A DNA stretch of 64,000 nt from Herbaspirillum huttiense (lineage in GTDB: Bacteria > Pseudomonadota > Gammaproteobacteria > Burkholderiales > Burkholderiaceae_D), in assembly GCF_004367745.1 (NCBI RefSeq), contig NZ_CP037993.1, positions 1,302,001 through 1,366,000 of the forward strand, given 5' to 3'. The translations under genes were made by a program, and so were the position numbers. Numbering within the stretch: the stretch's first letter is position 1; each line of letters opens with the position of its first letter. Below are positions 36,352 to 45,314 of this stretch, in pieces. The notes beneath the pieces were generated by a model. The model was not told where the DNA came from, searched no databases, and saw nothing but the letters and a program-made list of their open reading frames with translations.

Positions 36352-37385
36352 GTGCCGTCCTGGTTGCGGTTGTAGATATCGACCACTTCCTCCCAGCCGG
36401 CAAAGAAGGCTTCCACGCAGCGCGGATCGAAGTGGCTGCCCGCATTGTCGCGCAGATAACGCGCCGCGTCTTCCAGGCTCCAGCCTTTTTTGTAAGGACG
36501 GGAGGAGGTCAGCGCGTCGAACACGTCGGCGACGGCCACGATGCGGCCATACAGCGGAATGTCATCGCCCTTGAGCGCATTGGGGTAGCCGCTGCCATCC
36601 CATTTTTCATGATGGGTCTCCGCGATCCGGGAGGCGGTCTGCAGCAGGGAGGACGGACTGCCGCGCAAGATGTCGGCACCGATCTGCGCGTGCAGGCGCA
36701 TGACCTTCAGTTCTTCCTCGTCCAGCCGTCCGGGTTTGAGCAGGATATGGTCGGGGATGCCCATCTTGCCGATGTCGTGCATGGGGGAGGCCGCCAGCAG
36801 CAGGTCCTGCTCCTCCTTGGGCAAGCCGAGATGGGCGGCGATGATGCGGGTGTAATTGGACATGCGCACCAGGTGTTCGCCCGTTTCCGGATCGCGATAG
36901 CCGGCCGCGCGCGAGAGCAGATCCACCGAATTGAGCGCCAGACTGGTGCTCTGCTGCGCCTTCTGCTCCACCTCTTCAGACAAGTCTTCGATCTTCCGGC
37001 TCATGGCCAGCTGCGATTTGCGCATGGCCAGCATGTTCTTCACCCGCGCCAGCAGTTCCACCCGGTTCACCGGCTTCGACAGGAAATCATTGGCCGACAT
37101 CTGCAGCGCCTTGTGCCGCACCTGCAGGCCCATGTCGGCGGTGATCATGATGACCGGCGTCATTTCCTGGCCCGGCATGGCGCGAAAACGCGAGAGGAAA
37201 TCGAGGCCATCCATGCCCGGCATCATGTAGTCCAGCAGGATCAGGTCCGGATCGTGGCTGCCGCACCAGTCCAGCGCTTCATACGCATCGGGGCAGGTGC
37301 TGATGCTGGTGTCGGGCAGTTGCGCCAGCATGTGCGTGAATAGCGACAGATTGGTCTTGTCGTCGTCAACGATCAGAATCTTCAT
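36348..37385 (-). CDS. response regulator with HD-GYP c-di-GMP phosphodiesterase domain
   Basis: A 345-residue RpfG-like protein. The receiver (ILIVDDDKTN, phospho-acceptor Asp52 in LILLDYMMPGMDG) is joined by a short coiled coil to an HD-GYP domain. That domain has MHDIGKMGIPDHIL, HAQIGADIL and the complete signature HHEKWDGSGYP, so it should be an active c-di-GMP phosphodiesterase. It overlaps the hybrid kinase gene by 20 bp, which makes that kinase the probable phosphodonor. Confidence 0.92.
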   Translation of the reverse strand: MKILIVDDDKTNLSLFTHMLAQLPDTSISTCPDAYEALDWCGSHDPDLILLDYMMPGMDGLDFLSRFRAMPGQEMTPVIMITADMGLQVRHKALQMSANDFLSKPVNRVELLARVKNMLAMRKSQLAMSRKIEDLSEEVEQKAQQSTSLALNSVDLLSRAAGYRDPETGEHLVRMSNYTRIIAAHLGLPKEEQDLLLAASPMHDIGKMGIPDHILLKPGRLDEEELKVMRLHAQIGADILRGSPSSLLQTASRIAETHHEKWDGSGYPNALKGDDIPLYGRIVAVADVFDALTSSRPYKKGWSLEDAARYLRDNAGSHFDPRCVEAFFAGWEEVVDIYNRNQDGT

Positions 37386-39564
37386 GTGTTCCCCCGGCCC
37401 TCTCTTTTAGGTGTTGTCGCAAGGCGGCGAAGGCGCTTGCGCACTCCTCGGCGAGCTTGCGCACGTGTGCCAGTTCGCCCTGGCGTGCCGCCAATTCCAT
37501 GTTGCGTCCCGCCTGTCCCAGCGCCTGGATGCCCAGGTTCAGGCAGCTGCCCGCCAGCCGGTGGCCCAGCGCCTGGATCTCGCCCAGCAGCGGATCGCTG
37601 GCCTGGCAATGCCGCGCCAGATCGTCCATGACCGGCGTAGTGTGTTCGACGAACATGTCCAGCATCTGGCCAGCCAGCACGGTGTCCTCGCCGAACAGTT
37701 CCTGCAGGCGGCTCTCGTCGAGCATGAGCGGCGCAGCACCGGTGTCGGCGGCCGCTTCCTGCGCCGCCGGCAGGTAATGCTCCAGCATCGCCGCCAGTTG
37801 CGAGCGCAGCAAAGGCTTGGTCAGGTAATCGTCCATACCGGCCTCCAGGCACTGTTCCCGATCCCCGGCCATGGCATTGGCGGTCATCGCGACAATGGGG
37901 GTGTGGGCCAGCTCGCCCTGCAGACGCCGGATGCGGCGCGTGGTTTCGTAGCCATCCAGCACCGGCATCTGGCAATCCATCAGGATCAGCGCGTAAGCGC
38001 GCCGTGCCAGCTTCTCCAGCGCCTCCGCACCGTTGGAGGCGATATCGACCGCGTAGCCCATGGCATTGAGCTGGTACACCGCCACCTTCTGGTTCATCAC
38101 GTTGTCTTCCACCAGCAGGAGTTCGCGCTGTTCCTGCTGCCCCTGTTGCCCCGGATGGGACGCCCGGGCCGGGCGCGCTGCCGTCAATTCCCCGTCGGCC
38201 GCGTCCTTGCCTCCCGCCTGCGGATCGACCGCACGCAGCAGCTGTTGCTTGCGCAGCGGCAACTGCAGGGCTGGCGACGTTGATTTTCCGTCTATATTAA
38301 GGCCGTCTACGCCATGGTCAAGCAGCACGCACGTAACTGTCGGCCTTTCCGCGTGCAGGCGTGCCAGCACTGCGGCCGGCGGCACATCCCGGATCTCGCT
38401 GCTGACGATGAGGGTATCGATGCCGGTGGCCGTGGCCGCCGGGCCGGTCAGCGCCGCCAGGGCGTCGCTGGCACTGCTGTAGCGCACCGTTTCCAGCCCG
38501 GCCCCGCGCAGGTATTCGTGCAGCATGGCGGCACTGGCATCGTGCGTTTCGAGCAGGGCCACCTGTCGTTTTTTGGCTGCATGCGGACGGGTGGCGAACT
38601 GCGCGGGTTGCGCCACGGGAATGCCCAGTTCGAACCAGAAGCAGGAACCGTTACCGGGCGTGCTCTCCACGCCGATCTTGCCGCCCATCAGTTCCACCAG
38701 GCGCTTGCAGATCGACAGGCCCAGGCCGGTGCCGCCGTATTGGCGGGTGACCGAGTTGTCGGCCTGCGAGAAGGGCGAGAACAGGCGGCGCAGCGTATCG
38801 TCATCCATGCCGATGCCGCTGTCGCGCACCTCGAAACGCACCCGGCAGTGATCGCCCGACACGTGCAAGGCCTGCACCCGCAGCAGCACTTCGCCCACAT
38901 GGGTGAACTTGAGCGCGTTGCCCAGCAGGTTCAGGAGGACCTGGCGGATGCGTCCGGGGTCGCCCAGCAGCCGCACCGGCAGGCGCGGATCGACGTGCGC
39001 CAGCAAGCGCACGCGCTTTTCGTGCGCCTTGAAGGACAGCGCTTCGGCGCTGGCTTCCACCACTTCCAGCAGGTCGAACTCGACCACGGCGATGTCCATC
39101 TTGCCGACGTCGATCTTGGAGAAATCCAGCACGTCATTGACGATGCCCAGCAGGGCATTGGCCGAATCCTCGATGGCCTTGGCGAATTCGGCTTGCTGCG
39201 TATCCAGGCGCGTGGTGCGCAACAGTCCGGCCATGCCCAGTACCGCATTCATGGGTGTGCGGATTTCGTGGCTCATGGTGGAGAGGAAGGCCCCGCGCGT
39301 GAGCATGGCCTGGTCGGCCGCTTCCTTGGCCAGGACCAGGTTGCGCGCGGCACGCTGATGGTCGCGCAGCAGGCGCAGCAGGATCAGGGCCCGTACCAGC
39401 CACAGCGCCAGCAGTCCCACGATCAGCCAGGGCGGCAGGTCGGCATGCCACAGCGCGGCCACCGTCAGCACGGCAAAGCCGGCCTCGGCCAGCGCCAGCG
39501 GCAAACGCCCGTCGCGCGGGCGCGCCGGGGCGTGCTGCGCATTGTTGTGGGTGCTGCCTGGCAT
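37366..39564 (-). CDS. hybrid histidine kinase with degenerate receiver, receiver and Hpt
   Basis: A 732-residue kinase. Two short hydrophobic helices at about residues 22-68 have no periplasmic sensor. HisKA carries His99 in TMSHEIRTPMNAVLG, and the ATPase domain shows NALKFTHVGEV, DSGIGMDDD and GGTGLGLSI. A degenerate receiver (LIVSSE where a phospho-Asp is expected) is followed by an intact one (ALILMDCQMPVLDGYE). A C-terminal Hpt has GHRLAGSCLNLG. The order is that of BarA/RpfC-like kinases. The start at 39564 is a choice; an in-frame ATG at 39648 would add 28 residues. Confidence 0.88.
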   Translation of the reverse strand: MPGSTHNNAQHAPARPRDGRLPLALAEAGFAVLTVAALWHADLPPWLIVGLLALWLVRALILLRLLRDHQRAARNLVLAKEAADQAMLTRGAFLSTMSHEIRTPMNAVLGMAGLLRTTRLDTQQAEFAKAIEDSANALLGIVNDVLDFSKIDVGKMDIAVVEFDLLEVVEASAEALSFKAHEKRVRLLAHVDPRLPVRLLGDPGRIRQVLLNLLGNALKFTHVGEVLLRVQALHVSGDHCRVRFEVRDSGIGMDDDTLRRLFSPFSQADNSVTRQYGGTGLGLSICKRLVELMGGKIGVESTPGNGSCFWFELGIPVAQPAQFATRPHAAKKRQVALLETHDASAAMLHEYLRGAGLETVRYSSASDALAALTGPAATATGIDTLIVSSEIRDVPPAAVLARLHAERPTVTCVLLDHGVDGLNIDGKSTSPALQLPLRKQQLLRAVDPQAGGKDAADGELTAARPARASHPGQQGQQEQRELLLVEDNVMNQKVAVYQLNAMGYAVDIASNGAEALEKLARRAYALILMDCQMPVLDGYETTRRIRRLQGELAHTPIVAMTANAMAGDREQCLEAGMDDYLTKPLLRSQLAAMLEHYLPAAQEAAADTGAAPLMLDESRLQELFGEDTVLAGQMLDMFVEHTTPVMDDLARHCQASDPLLGEIQALGHRLAGSCLNLGIQALGQAGRNMELAARQGELAHVRKLAEECASAFAALRQHLKERAGGTHEDSDR

Positions 39565-39932
39565 CACGAGCTTGTCTCCATGTTTCCCGACTCCGGTTCG
39601 ATTCCGCCCGCAAGTGCGAAGAGGCAGGGCGGGTTTGGATGGAATCAATTATAACGAATCGGATCATAAATTGCCGAAATTGTTTTATTTGTTCCACTGG
39701 GGAAGCCCGTCTGTGGTCAAAATGCGGCACAATGATGAGCTTGTCATTGCGATAATAATTGGCCTCTGTCACGCTGCTGCTGGTACTGCGCGGCTTCCGC
39801 TGTAATTTTGAAATAAACAATATTGTTATTTTATTCTGTCAAATTAATTTTATTGATTTAATCGATTAATTTATTTAAGATGACGGCATAACGAAACAAT
39901 GCAGTGGCCCAACCCGACAAGGAGCCCGCACC
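39565..39932. other. AT-rich intergenic island with regulatory-looking repeats
   Basis: No gene is seen. This stretch is much richer in A and T than its surroundings. It holds the 12-bp palindrome AACAATATTGTT (39816-39827) and a cluster of TTAAT/ATTAA words between 39840 and 39880. It probably carries the promoters of the divergent kinase module and the small secreted protein, and may be a silencer-binding (H-NS/MvaT-like) site. Confidence 0.6.
39853..39881 (+). promoter_or_regulatory. sigma70 promoter of the small secreted protein
   Basis: TTGATT (39853-39858) and TAAGAT (39876-39881) are 17 bp apart, giving a start near 39888 and a 45-nt leader. Confidence 0.55.
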
Positions 39933-40232
39933 ATGGCACATCCCCCCTCGATGGCACGCGCCCGACTGGCCCGTCCTGACCTGCTGCGCTGGCATGCCGC
40001 GCTGCTTCTGCTCACGCTTGGCTGCTGGGCCTGGCCGCATTTGCAGGCGGCCACCACGGCCAAGCTCTCCATCTCGGTGCTGGTGACTACGCGCTGCAAC
40101 GTGGTGGTCAATGTCATCAATGGCATGGCGGCCGTGACCAATACCTGTGGTGCCGCGCCGGTGGGCAGCCCGGATGGGCGAGCCTTCCTGCTGGTGAACC
40201 AGCAGGAGCGTTCGGTGGTGGTGGTTTACTGA
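39933..40232 (+). CDS. small secreted protein of unknown function
   Basis: A 99-residue protein preceded by a strong AAGGAG site. Residues 1-39 look like a signal peptide (LLRWHAALLLLTLGCWAWP, cleavage after LQA). The mature part is only about 60 residues with two Cys (TTRCNVV and TNTCGAA) and beta-rich strands (LSISVLV). The TATLSISVLVTTRC-like start vaguely recalls the N-terminus of spore-coat-U/CsuA pilin domains, but it is far too short for one. It may be a remnant or an independent small exported protein. Confidence 0.6.
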   Translation: MAHPPSMARARLARPDLLRWHAALLLLTLGCWAWPHLQAATTAKLSISVLVTTRCNVVVNVINGMAAVTNTCGAAPVGSPDGRAFLLVNQQERSVVVVY

Positions 40233-40254
40233 GTCCGCTGCAACTGCTCGCCAG

Positions 40255-41499
40255 TCAGATCCCGGCCAGCGCCGGCAGGGTGGCGGCCAGCACCGCCAGC
40301 AGCACGACCGCCCAGGAGGGCAGTTTCAGCCACACCAGAGCGGCAAAGGCCGCCAGCGCAATGAGCAGGTCACGCCCGCCGAAGATGGCGCTGGTCCACA
40401 CCGGCTGGCAGAGCGCCGCCAGCAGCAATCCCACCACCGCGGCATTGACGCCCGCCAGCACCGCCTGCATCGCGGCCTGACGGCGCACCGCATCCCAGAA
40501 CGGCAGCAGCCCGGTCACCAGCAGGAAGGACGGCGCAAAGATGGCCAGCACGCATAGCACGCCACCGGCCACCCCATTGGGCCAGGAAGACATCACCACG
40601 CCCAGATAGGCCGCCAGCGTGAAGAGCGGGCCGGGGATCGCCTGGGCCGCGCCATAACCGGCCAGGAAAACGTCCTTGTTGACCCACCCCGTGGGCACCA
40701 GCTCCGCCTGCAACAGCGGCAGCACCACATGGCCGCCCCCGAAGACCAGGGAACCGACGCGATAGAAGATGTTGATCTGCTGCAGCCAGGCCGCCGGATG
40801 GAGCGCGGCCAGCAGCGGAATGCCCGCCAGCAGGACGAAGAACAACAGCAGGCAGGCGCGCCCCGTGCGGCGGCTGACCACCAGTGGCAGGTGTTCCTGC
40901 AGCGCAAGCTGCGGGCCGTGCAGCAGCAGCCGTCCGGCCAGACCGGCGGCCACGATCGCGCCCAGCTGTACCAGGCTGCCCTGCAGCTGCCACGCCGCCA
41001 GCGCAGCCAGCGCCATGATGGCCAGGCGTACCGGACCGCGGCACAGCGTCTGCGCCATCCCCCACACCGCCTGCGCCACGATGGCCACGGCCACGATCTT
41101 CAAGCCATGCACCACCTCCCCGGAGAGCCAGTGCGCATCCTCCAGCACCGACAAGGCCACCACCATCAGCAGTAGCGCCGAGGGCAGCGTAAAGCCCAGC
41201 CAGGCCGCCAGCGCACCGCGATAGCCGCCGCGGATCAGGCCGATGGCCAGCCTGACCTGGCTGCTGGAGGGGCCGGGCAGGAACTGGCACATGGCCACCA
41301 GGTCGGCATAGGTCTGTTCGGACAGCCAGCGCCGCCGGGCCACGAATTCATGGCGGAAATAGCCGAGATGGGCGGCCGGCCCGCCAAAGGAGGTCAGCCC
41401 CAGCCGCAGGAAGACCAGAAAGATCGCCCACGCCGGTTGGCGCGGGGCAGCGGGCAAGGCGGAGGGGGTGGCAGGTTCGGGAGCGGGGGAAGCTGGCAT
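40255..41499 (-). CDS. chrA: chromate transporter ChrA (two-domain)
   Basis: A 414-residue membrane protein made of two homologous halves. The first half has the CHR motif FLRLGLTSFGGPAAHLGYF and CQFLPGPSSSQ. The second has YRVGSLVFGGGHVVLPLLQ and AQAIPGPLFT. This is the long-chain CHR family that exports chromate using proton-motive force. No chrB regulator is adjacent, so a different native substrate is possible. An alternative GC-rich N-terminal extension (PAPEPATPSAL) is probably unstructured. Confidence 0.9.
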   Translation of the reverse strand: MPASPAPEPATPSALPAAPRQPAWAIFLVFLRLGLTSFGGPAAHLGYFRHEFVARRRWLSEQTYADLVAMCQFLPGPSSSQVRLAIGLIRGGYRGALAAWLGFTLPSALLLMVVALSVLEDAHWLSGEVVHGLKIVAVAIVAQAVWGMAQTLCRGPVRLAIMALAALAAWQLQGSLVQLGAIVAAGLAGRLLLHGPQLALQEHLPLVVSRRTGRACLLLFFVLLAGIPLLAALHPAAWLQQINIFYRVGSLVFGGGHVVLPLLQAELVPTGWVNKDVFLAGYGAAQAIPGPLFTLAAYLGVVMSSWPNGVAGGVLCVLAIFAPSFLLVTGLLPFWDAVRRQAAMQAVLAGVNAAVVGLLLAALCQPVWTSAIFGGRDLLIALAAFAALVWLKLPSWAVVLLAVLAATLPALAGI

Positions 41500-41765
41500 G
41501 CGGTGTCGGATCGGGTTGGCGCGCGAAGCAGGGGACCGGAGCGCCGCCCATATTAAGGGCGGCTTTAGGGCGAAATGAAGCTTTTTTCATGTGCCCTGCC
41601 ATTTCACGCGGGATACGCGGCTTTTCCAGTTTGCGCAGGTGACAAAAAAGCCCGATTTTGCCTGGTTCCCCCTTGATCTGCGGCAATGCACCCCGATTTG
41701 GCGGTTTGGTGCCTGCGCAGTGCTAGAATGCAGGGCTATTTTTCAATCAACCTTTGGAGCCTTAC

Positions 41766-42098
41766 GTGTTTATTTCCGACGCATACGCGCAAACGGCCGC
41801 AGCAGCCCCTGGTGGCGCGATGGGCAACCTGGCCAGCTTCCTGCCGATCATCCTGATGTTCGTGGTCCTGTATTTCCTGATGATCCGCCCGCAGATGAAG
41901 CGTCAGAAAGAACAGAAAGCCATGATGGACGCACTGGGCAAGGGCGACGAAGTCGTCACCTCCGGTGGTCTGCTGGGCCGCATTACCAAGGTGGCCGATG
42001 GTTACATCACCATCGAAGTCTCCGAAGGCACCGAAGTCATCGTGCAAAAGGGCGCTGTCACCACCTTGCTGCCCAAGGGCACCATCAAGGGCCTGTAA
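41766..42098 (+). CDS. yajC: Sec translocon accessory protein YajC
   Basis: A 110-residue protein. A single membrane helix (ASFLPIILMFVVLYFLMI) is followed by RPQMKRQKE and a small cytoplasmic domain (GDEVVTSGGLLGRITKV), the YajC signature. The start is GTG 41766, six bases after GGAG; an upstream TTG lies inside the ribosome site. A TAGAAT box at 41724-41729 is a likely -10. It associates with SecD-SecF, encoded next. Confidence 0.95.
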   Translation: MFISDAYAQTAAAAPGGAMGNLASFLPIILMFVVLYFLMIRPQMKRQKEQKAMMDALGKGDEVVTSGGLLGRITKVADGYITIEVSEGTEVIVQKGAVTTLLPKGTIKGL

Positions 42099-42262
42099 TC
42101 GGCCTCACCGGTTGGCCGGCCTGAACCGGCGAACCCATGGGCGCATCGCTGATGCGCCCATGTCGTTAGAACGGTGTGCAGAAACTTCCGGTTCCTGGCA
42201 CCCGTTCTGAACAGGGCGGCAGGTCCCTGCCTCCCTCTCCCGCAAGCAAGAAGCACAAGACC

Positions 42263-44167
42263 ATGAATCGTTACTCTCTCTGGAAATACGCACTGATCGT
42301 CCTGGCCCTGCTGTTCGGCGTGATCTATACCGTCCCGAACTTCTTCGGCGAATCCCCCGCGGTGCAGATCAGCAGTGCCAAGTCGACCCTGAAGGTCGAG
42401 CCTGCCGTGGCCGGCCGTGTCGATCAGATCCTGAAACAAGGCAATCTCGGCGCAGAGAGCGTGGCGTTCGACAATGCCGGTTCGCAGCCGTCGGTGCGCG
42501 CCCGCTTTGCCACCACCGACATCCAGTTCAAGGCCAAGGCCCTGCTGGAGAAGGAACTCAATACCGACCCCAGCGACCCGACCTACATCGTCGCCTTCAA
42601 CCTGCTGCCCAATACCCCGCAATGGCTGCAAAGCCTGCACGCCTTCCCGATGTACCTGGGCCTGGACTTGCGCGGCGGCGTGCACTTCCTGATGCAGGTC
42701 GACATCAAGGCGGTCCTGAACAAGCGCCTGCAAGGCATGCAAGCCAGCGTACGCAGCCTGCTGCGTGACAAGAACATCCGCCACAGCGGCATCAACCGCT
42801 CCGGCGACAGCATCGAGATTTCCTTCCGCGATGCCGATACCCGCAACAAGGCCCGTGCCGCTCTGGGCGAACTGCAGGAAATGGTGCTCACCGACGCCGG
42901 CAGTGGCGATGACCTCAAACTCATCGCCACCCTGCGTCCGGAAGCCCTGAAGCAGACCCAGGAAGACGGCGTCAAGCAGAACATCAGCACCCTGTCCAAG
43001 CGCGTCAACGAACTGGGCGTGGCCGAGCCGCTGATCCAGCGCCAGGGCGCCGACCGCATCGTGGTCGAGCTGCCGGGCGTGCAGGACGTCTCGCGCGCCA
43101 AGGACATCATCGGCCGTACCGCGACCTTGGAAGTGCGCATGGTCGATGAAAGCGTGGTGCGCGGCACCGAAGAAACCTCGGCCATCCCCTTCGGCTCCGA
43201 ACTGTTCAAGATCGGCAAGGGCGCGCCCGTGGTGCTGAACAAGGAACCGGTGCTGACCGGCGACTACATCTCCAACGCCTCGGCCAGCTTCGATGAAAAC
43301 CACCAGCCGGCGGTGAGCATCGACTTGAACGGCGACGGCGGCCGCAAGATGCGTGAAGCCACCCGTGACAAGGTTGGCAAGGCCATGGCCATCGTCCTGT
43401 TCGAAAAGGGCAAGGGCGAAGTCCTGACCGTAGCCACGATCCGCTCCGAACTGGGTTCGCGCTTCCAGATCACCGGCATGGGTTCGCCCGAAGCGGCCAG
43501 CGACCTGGCCCTGCTGCTGCGCGCCGGTTCGCTGGCCGCACCGATGGACATCATCGAAGAACGCACCATCGGCCCGCAACTGGGTGCCGACAACATCAAG
43601 AAGGGCTTTGATTCGGTGCTGTATGGCTTCCTGGCCATGGCCGTCTTCATGGTGATCTACTACCAGCTGTTCGGTTTCTTCAGCGCCCTGGCGCTGTCGG
43701 TGAACGTGCTGCTGCTGGTAGCGCTGCTGTCCACGCTGCAAGTCACGCTGACGCTGCCGGGTATCGCCGCCATTGCGCTGGCACTCGGTATGGCGATCGA
43801 CTCCAACGTGCTGATCAACGAACGCATCCGTGAAGAACTGCGCGCCGGCAATTCGCCGCAGGCAGCGATTGCCGCCGGTTTCGACCGCGCGTGGGCGACC
43901 ATCCTGGACTCCAACGTGACCACCCTGATCGCCGGCCTGGCGCTGCTGATCTTCGGCTCCGGCGCGATTCGCGGCTTCGCCGTGGTGCACTGCCTGGGCA
44001 TCCTGACCTCGATGTTCTCGGCCGTGTTTTTCTCGCGCGGTGTGGTCAACCTCTGGTATGGCCGCAAGAAGCGTCTGTCGGGCCTGGCCATCGGCCAGAT
44101 CTGGAAGCCCGAGGGCGACGTGCTCTCCACTTCCGGCAAGGCCGCCGCCAAGCGCGACGCCAAGTAA
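42263..44167 (+). CDS. secD: protein translocase subunit SecD
   Basis: A 634-residue inner-membrane protein. The first helix (YALIVLALLFGVIYTVPNFFG) precedes the P1 domain (LGLDLRGGVHFLMQVD, the family motif). Five further helices follow from about residue 450 (LAMAVFMVIYYQLFGFF, LALGMAIDSNVLINERIREE). With SecF it uses the proton gradient to pull proteins through SecYEG. The ATG at 42263 gives the normal N-terminus. It lies between yajC and secF. Confidence 0.97.
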   Translation: MNRYSLWKYALIVLALLFGVIYTVPNFFGESPAVQISSAKSTLKVEPAVAGRVDQILKQGNLGAESVAFDNAGSQPSVRARFATTDIQFKAKALLEKELNTDPSDPTYIVAFNLLPNTPQWLQSLHAFPMYLGLDLRGGVHFLMQVDIKAVLNKRLQGMQASVRSLLRDKNIRHSGINRSGDSIEISFRDADTRNKARAALGELQEMVLTDAGSGDDLKLIATLRPEALKQTQEDGVKQNISTLSKRVNELGVAEPLIQRQGADRIVVELPGVQDVSRAKDIIGRTATLEVRMVDESVVRGTEETSAIPFGSELFKIGKGAPVVLNKEPVLTGDYISNASASFDENHQPAVSIDLNGDGGRKMREATRDKVGKAMAIVLFEKGKGEVLTVATIRSELGSRFQITGMGSPEAASDLALLLRAGSLAAPMDIIEERTIGPQLGADNIKKGFDSVLYGFLAMAVFMVIYYQLFGFFSALALSVNVLLLVALLSTLQVTLTLPGIAAIALALGMAIDSNVLINERIREELRAGNSPQAAIAAGFDRAWATILDSNVTTLIAGLALLIFGSGAIRGFAVVHCLGILTSMFSAVFFSRGVVNLWYGRKKRLSGLAIGQIWKPEGDVLSTSGKAAAKRDAK

Positions 44168-44237
44168 TCATCAGCAGCACAGCCAGATTTGAGCCAGGCA
44201 CCCCGCTGCAGGTGGTGCCGGCACCGAAAGGATAGTG

Positions 44238-45182
44238 ATGGAATTTTTCCGCATCAAAAAAGACATTCCCTTCATGCGTCATGCCCTGATCTTCAATGCG
44301 ATCTCGGCACTGACCTTCGTGGCCGCGGTGTTCTTCCTGTTCTCCAAGGGATTGCACTTCTCCATCGAATTCACCGGCGGCACGGTCATGGAAGTGGCCT
44401 ACAACAAGCCGGCCGACCTGGAGAAGATCCGCAAGTCGATTGAAGGACTAGGTTACCGCGATACCCTGGTGCAAAGCTTCGGCACCGCCCAGGACGTGAT
44501 GATCCGCCTGCCCGCCCAAGCCGGCGTGAATGCCAGCCAGCAGAGCGAGAAGGTCAATGCCGCCCTGAAGGCAGAGGATCCGGACGTGCGCCTGCAGCGC
44601 GTGGAATTCGTCGGCCCCCAGGTGGGCGATGAACTGGCCCATGATGGCCTGCTGGCCCTGGGCATGGTGGTGCTGGGCATCGTGATCTACCTGGCCTTCC
44701 GCTTCGAATGGAAGTTCGCGGTGGCGGCGGTGATCGCCAACCTGCACGACATCATCATCATCCTGGGCTTCTTCGCCTTCTTCCAGTGGGAATTCTCGCT
44801 GACCGTGCTGGCCGCCATCCTGGCCGTGCTGGGTTACTCGGTCAACGAATCGGTGGTGGTGTTCGACCGGGTGCGCGAAGCCTTCCGTGATCGCCGCTTC
44901 GGCAAGCTGTCCGCGCCCGAAGTGCTGAACCACGCGATCACCAGCACCATGTCGCGTACCGTCATCACCCACGGCAGCACTGAAATGATGGTGCTGGCGA
45001 TGTTCTTCTTCGGCGGCCCGACGCTGCACTATTTCGCGCTGGCGCTGACCATCGGCATCCTGTTCGGTATCTATTCCTCGGTGTTCGTCGCCGCAGCGCT
45101 GGCCATGTGGCTGGGCGTGAAGCGCGAAGACCTGATCAAGCCGGTCAAGGTCAAGGACGAAAACGGCGGCGCGGTGGTCTGA
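44238..45182 (+). CDS. secF: protein translocase subunit SecF
   Basis: A 314-residue partner of SecD with six helices. The N-terminal periplasmic motif SIEFTGGTVMEVAYN and the later GYSVNESVVVFDRVRE and TSTMSRTVITHGST segments are diagnostic. GTGATG at the start leaves ATG 44238 as the better choice after AAAGGATAG. It lies 70 bp after secD, and a terminator follows. Confidence 0.97.
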   Translation: MEFFRIKKDIPFMRHALIFNAISALTFVAAVFFLFSKGLHFSIEFTGGTVMEVAYNKPADLEKIRKSIEGLGYRDTLVQSFGTAQDVMIRLPAQAGVNASQQSEKVNAALKAEDPDVRLQRVEFVGPQVGDELAHDGLLALGMVVLGIVIYLAFRFEWKFAVAAVIANLHDIIIILGFFAFFQWEFSLTVLAAILAVLGYSVNESVVVFDRVREAFRDRRFGKLSAPEVLNHAITSTMSRTVITHGSTEMMVLAMFFFGGPTLHYFALALTIGILFGIYSSVFVAAALAMWLGVKREDLIKPVKVKDENGGAVV

Positions 45183-45209
45183 TTTCCGATTCACCAGCGT
45201 TGCACAGGG

Positions 45210-45237
45210 AGGGCCGCCGCGTTCACGCAGCGGCCCT
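45210..45237 (+). terminator. intrinsic terminator after secF
   Basis: AGGGCCGC (45210-45217) pairs with GCGGCCCT (45230-45237), followed by TTCTC. It closes the yajC-secDF operon. Confidence 0.65.
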
Positions 45238-45314
45238 TTCTCATGAAAGGCCCGCAAAGGCGGGATAATGCTGCTCTTCACGACAGCACATCACTGCATT
45301 CCTCTTTTTTCATC

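Noticed and set aside
31355..41499. Signalling block as a mobile element or prophage
   Set aside because: No integrase, transposase, phage gene, flanking tRNA or terminal repeat is visible; only the break in gene order is odd.
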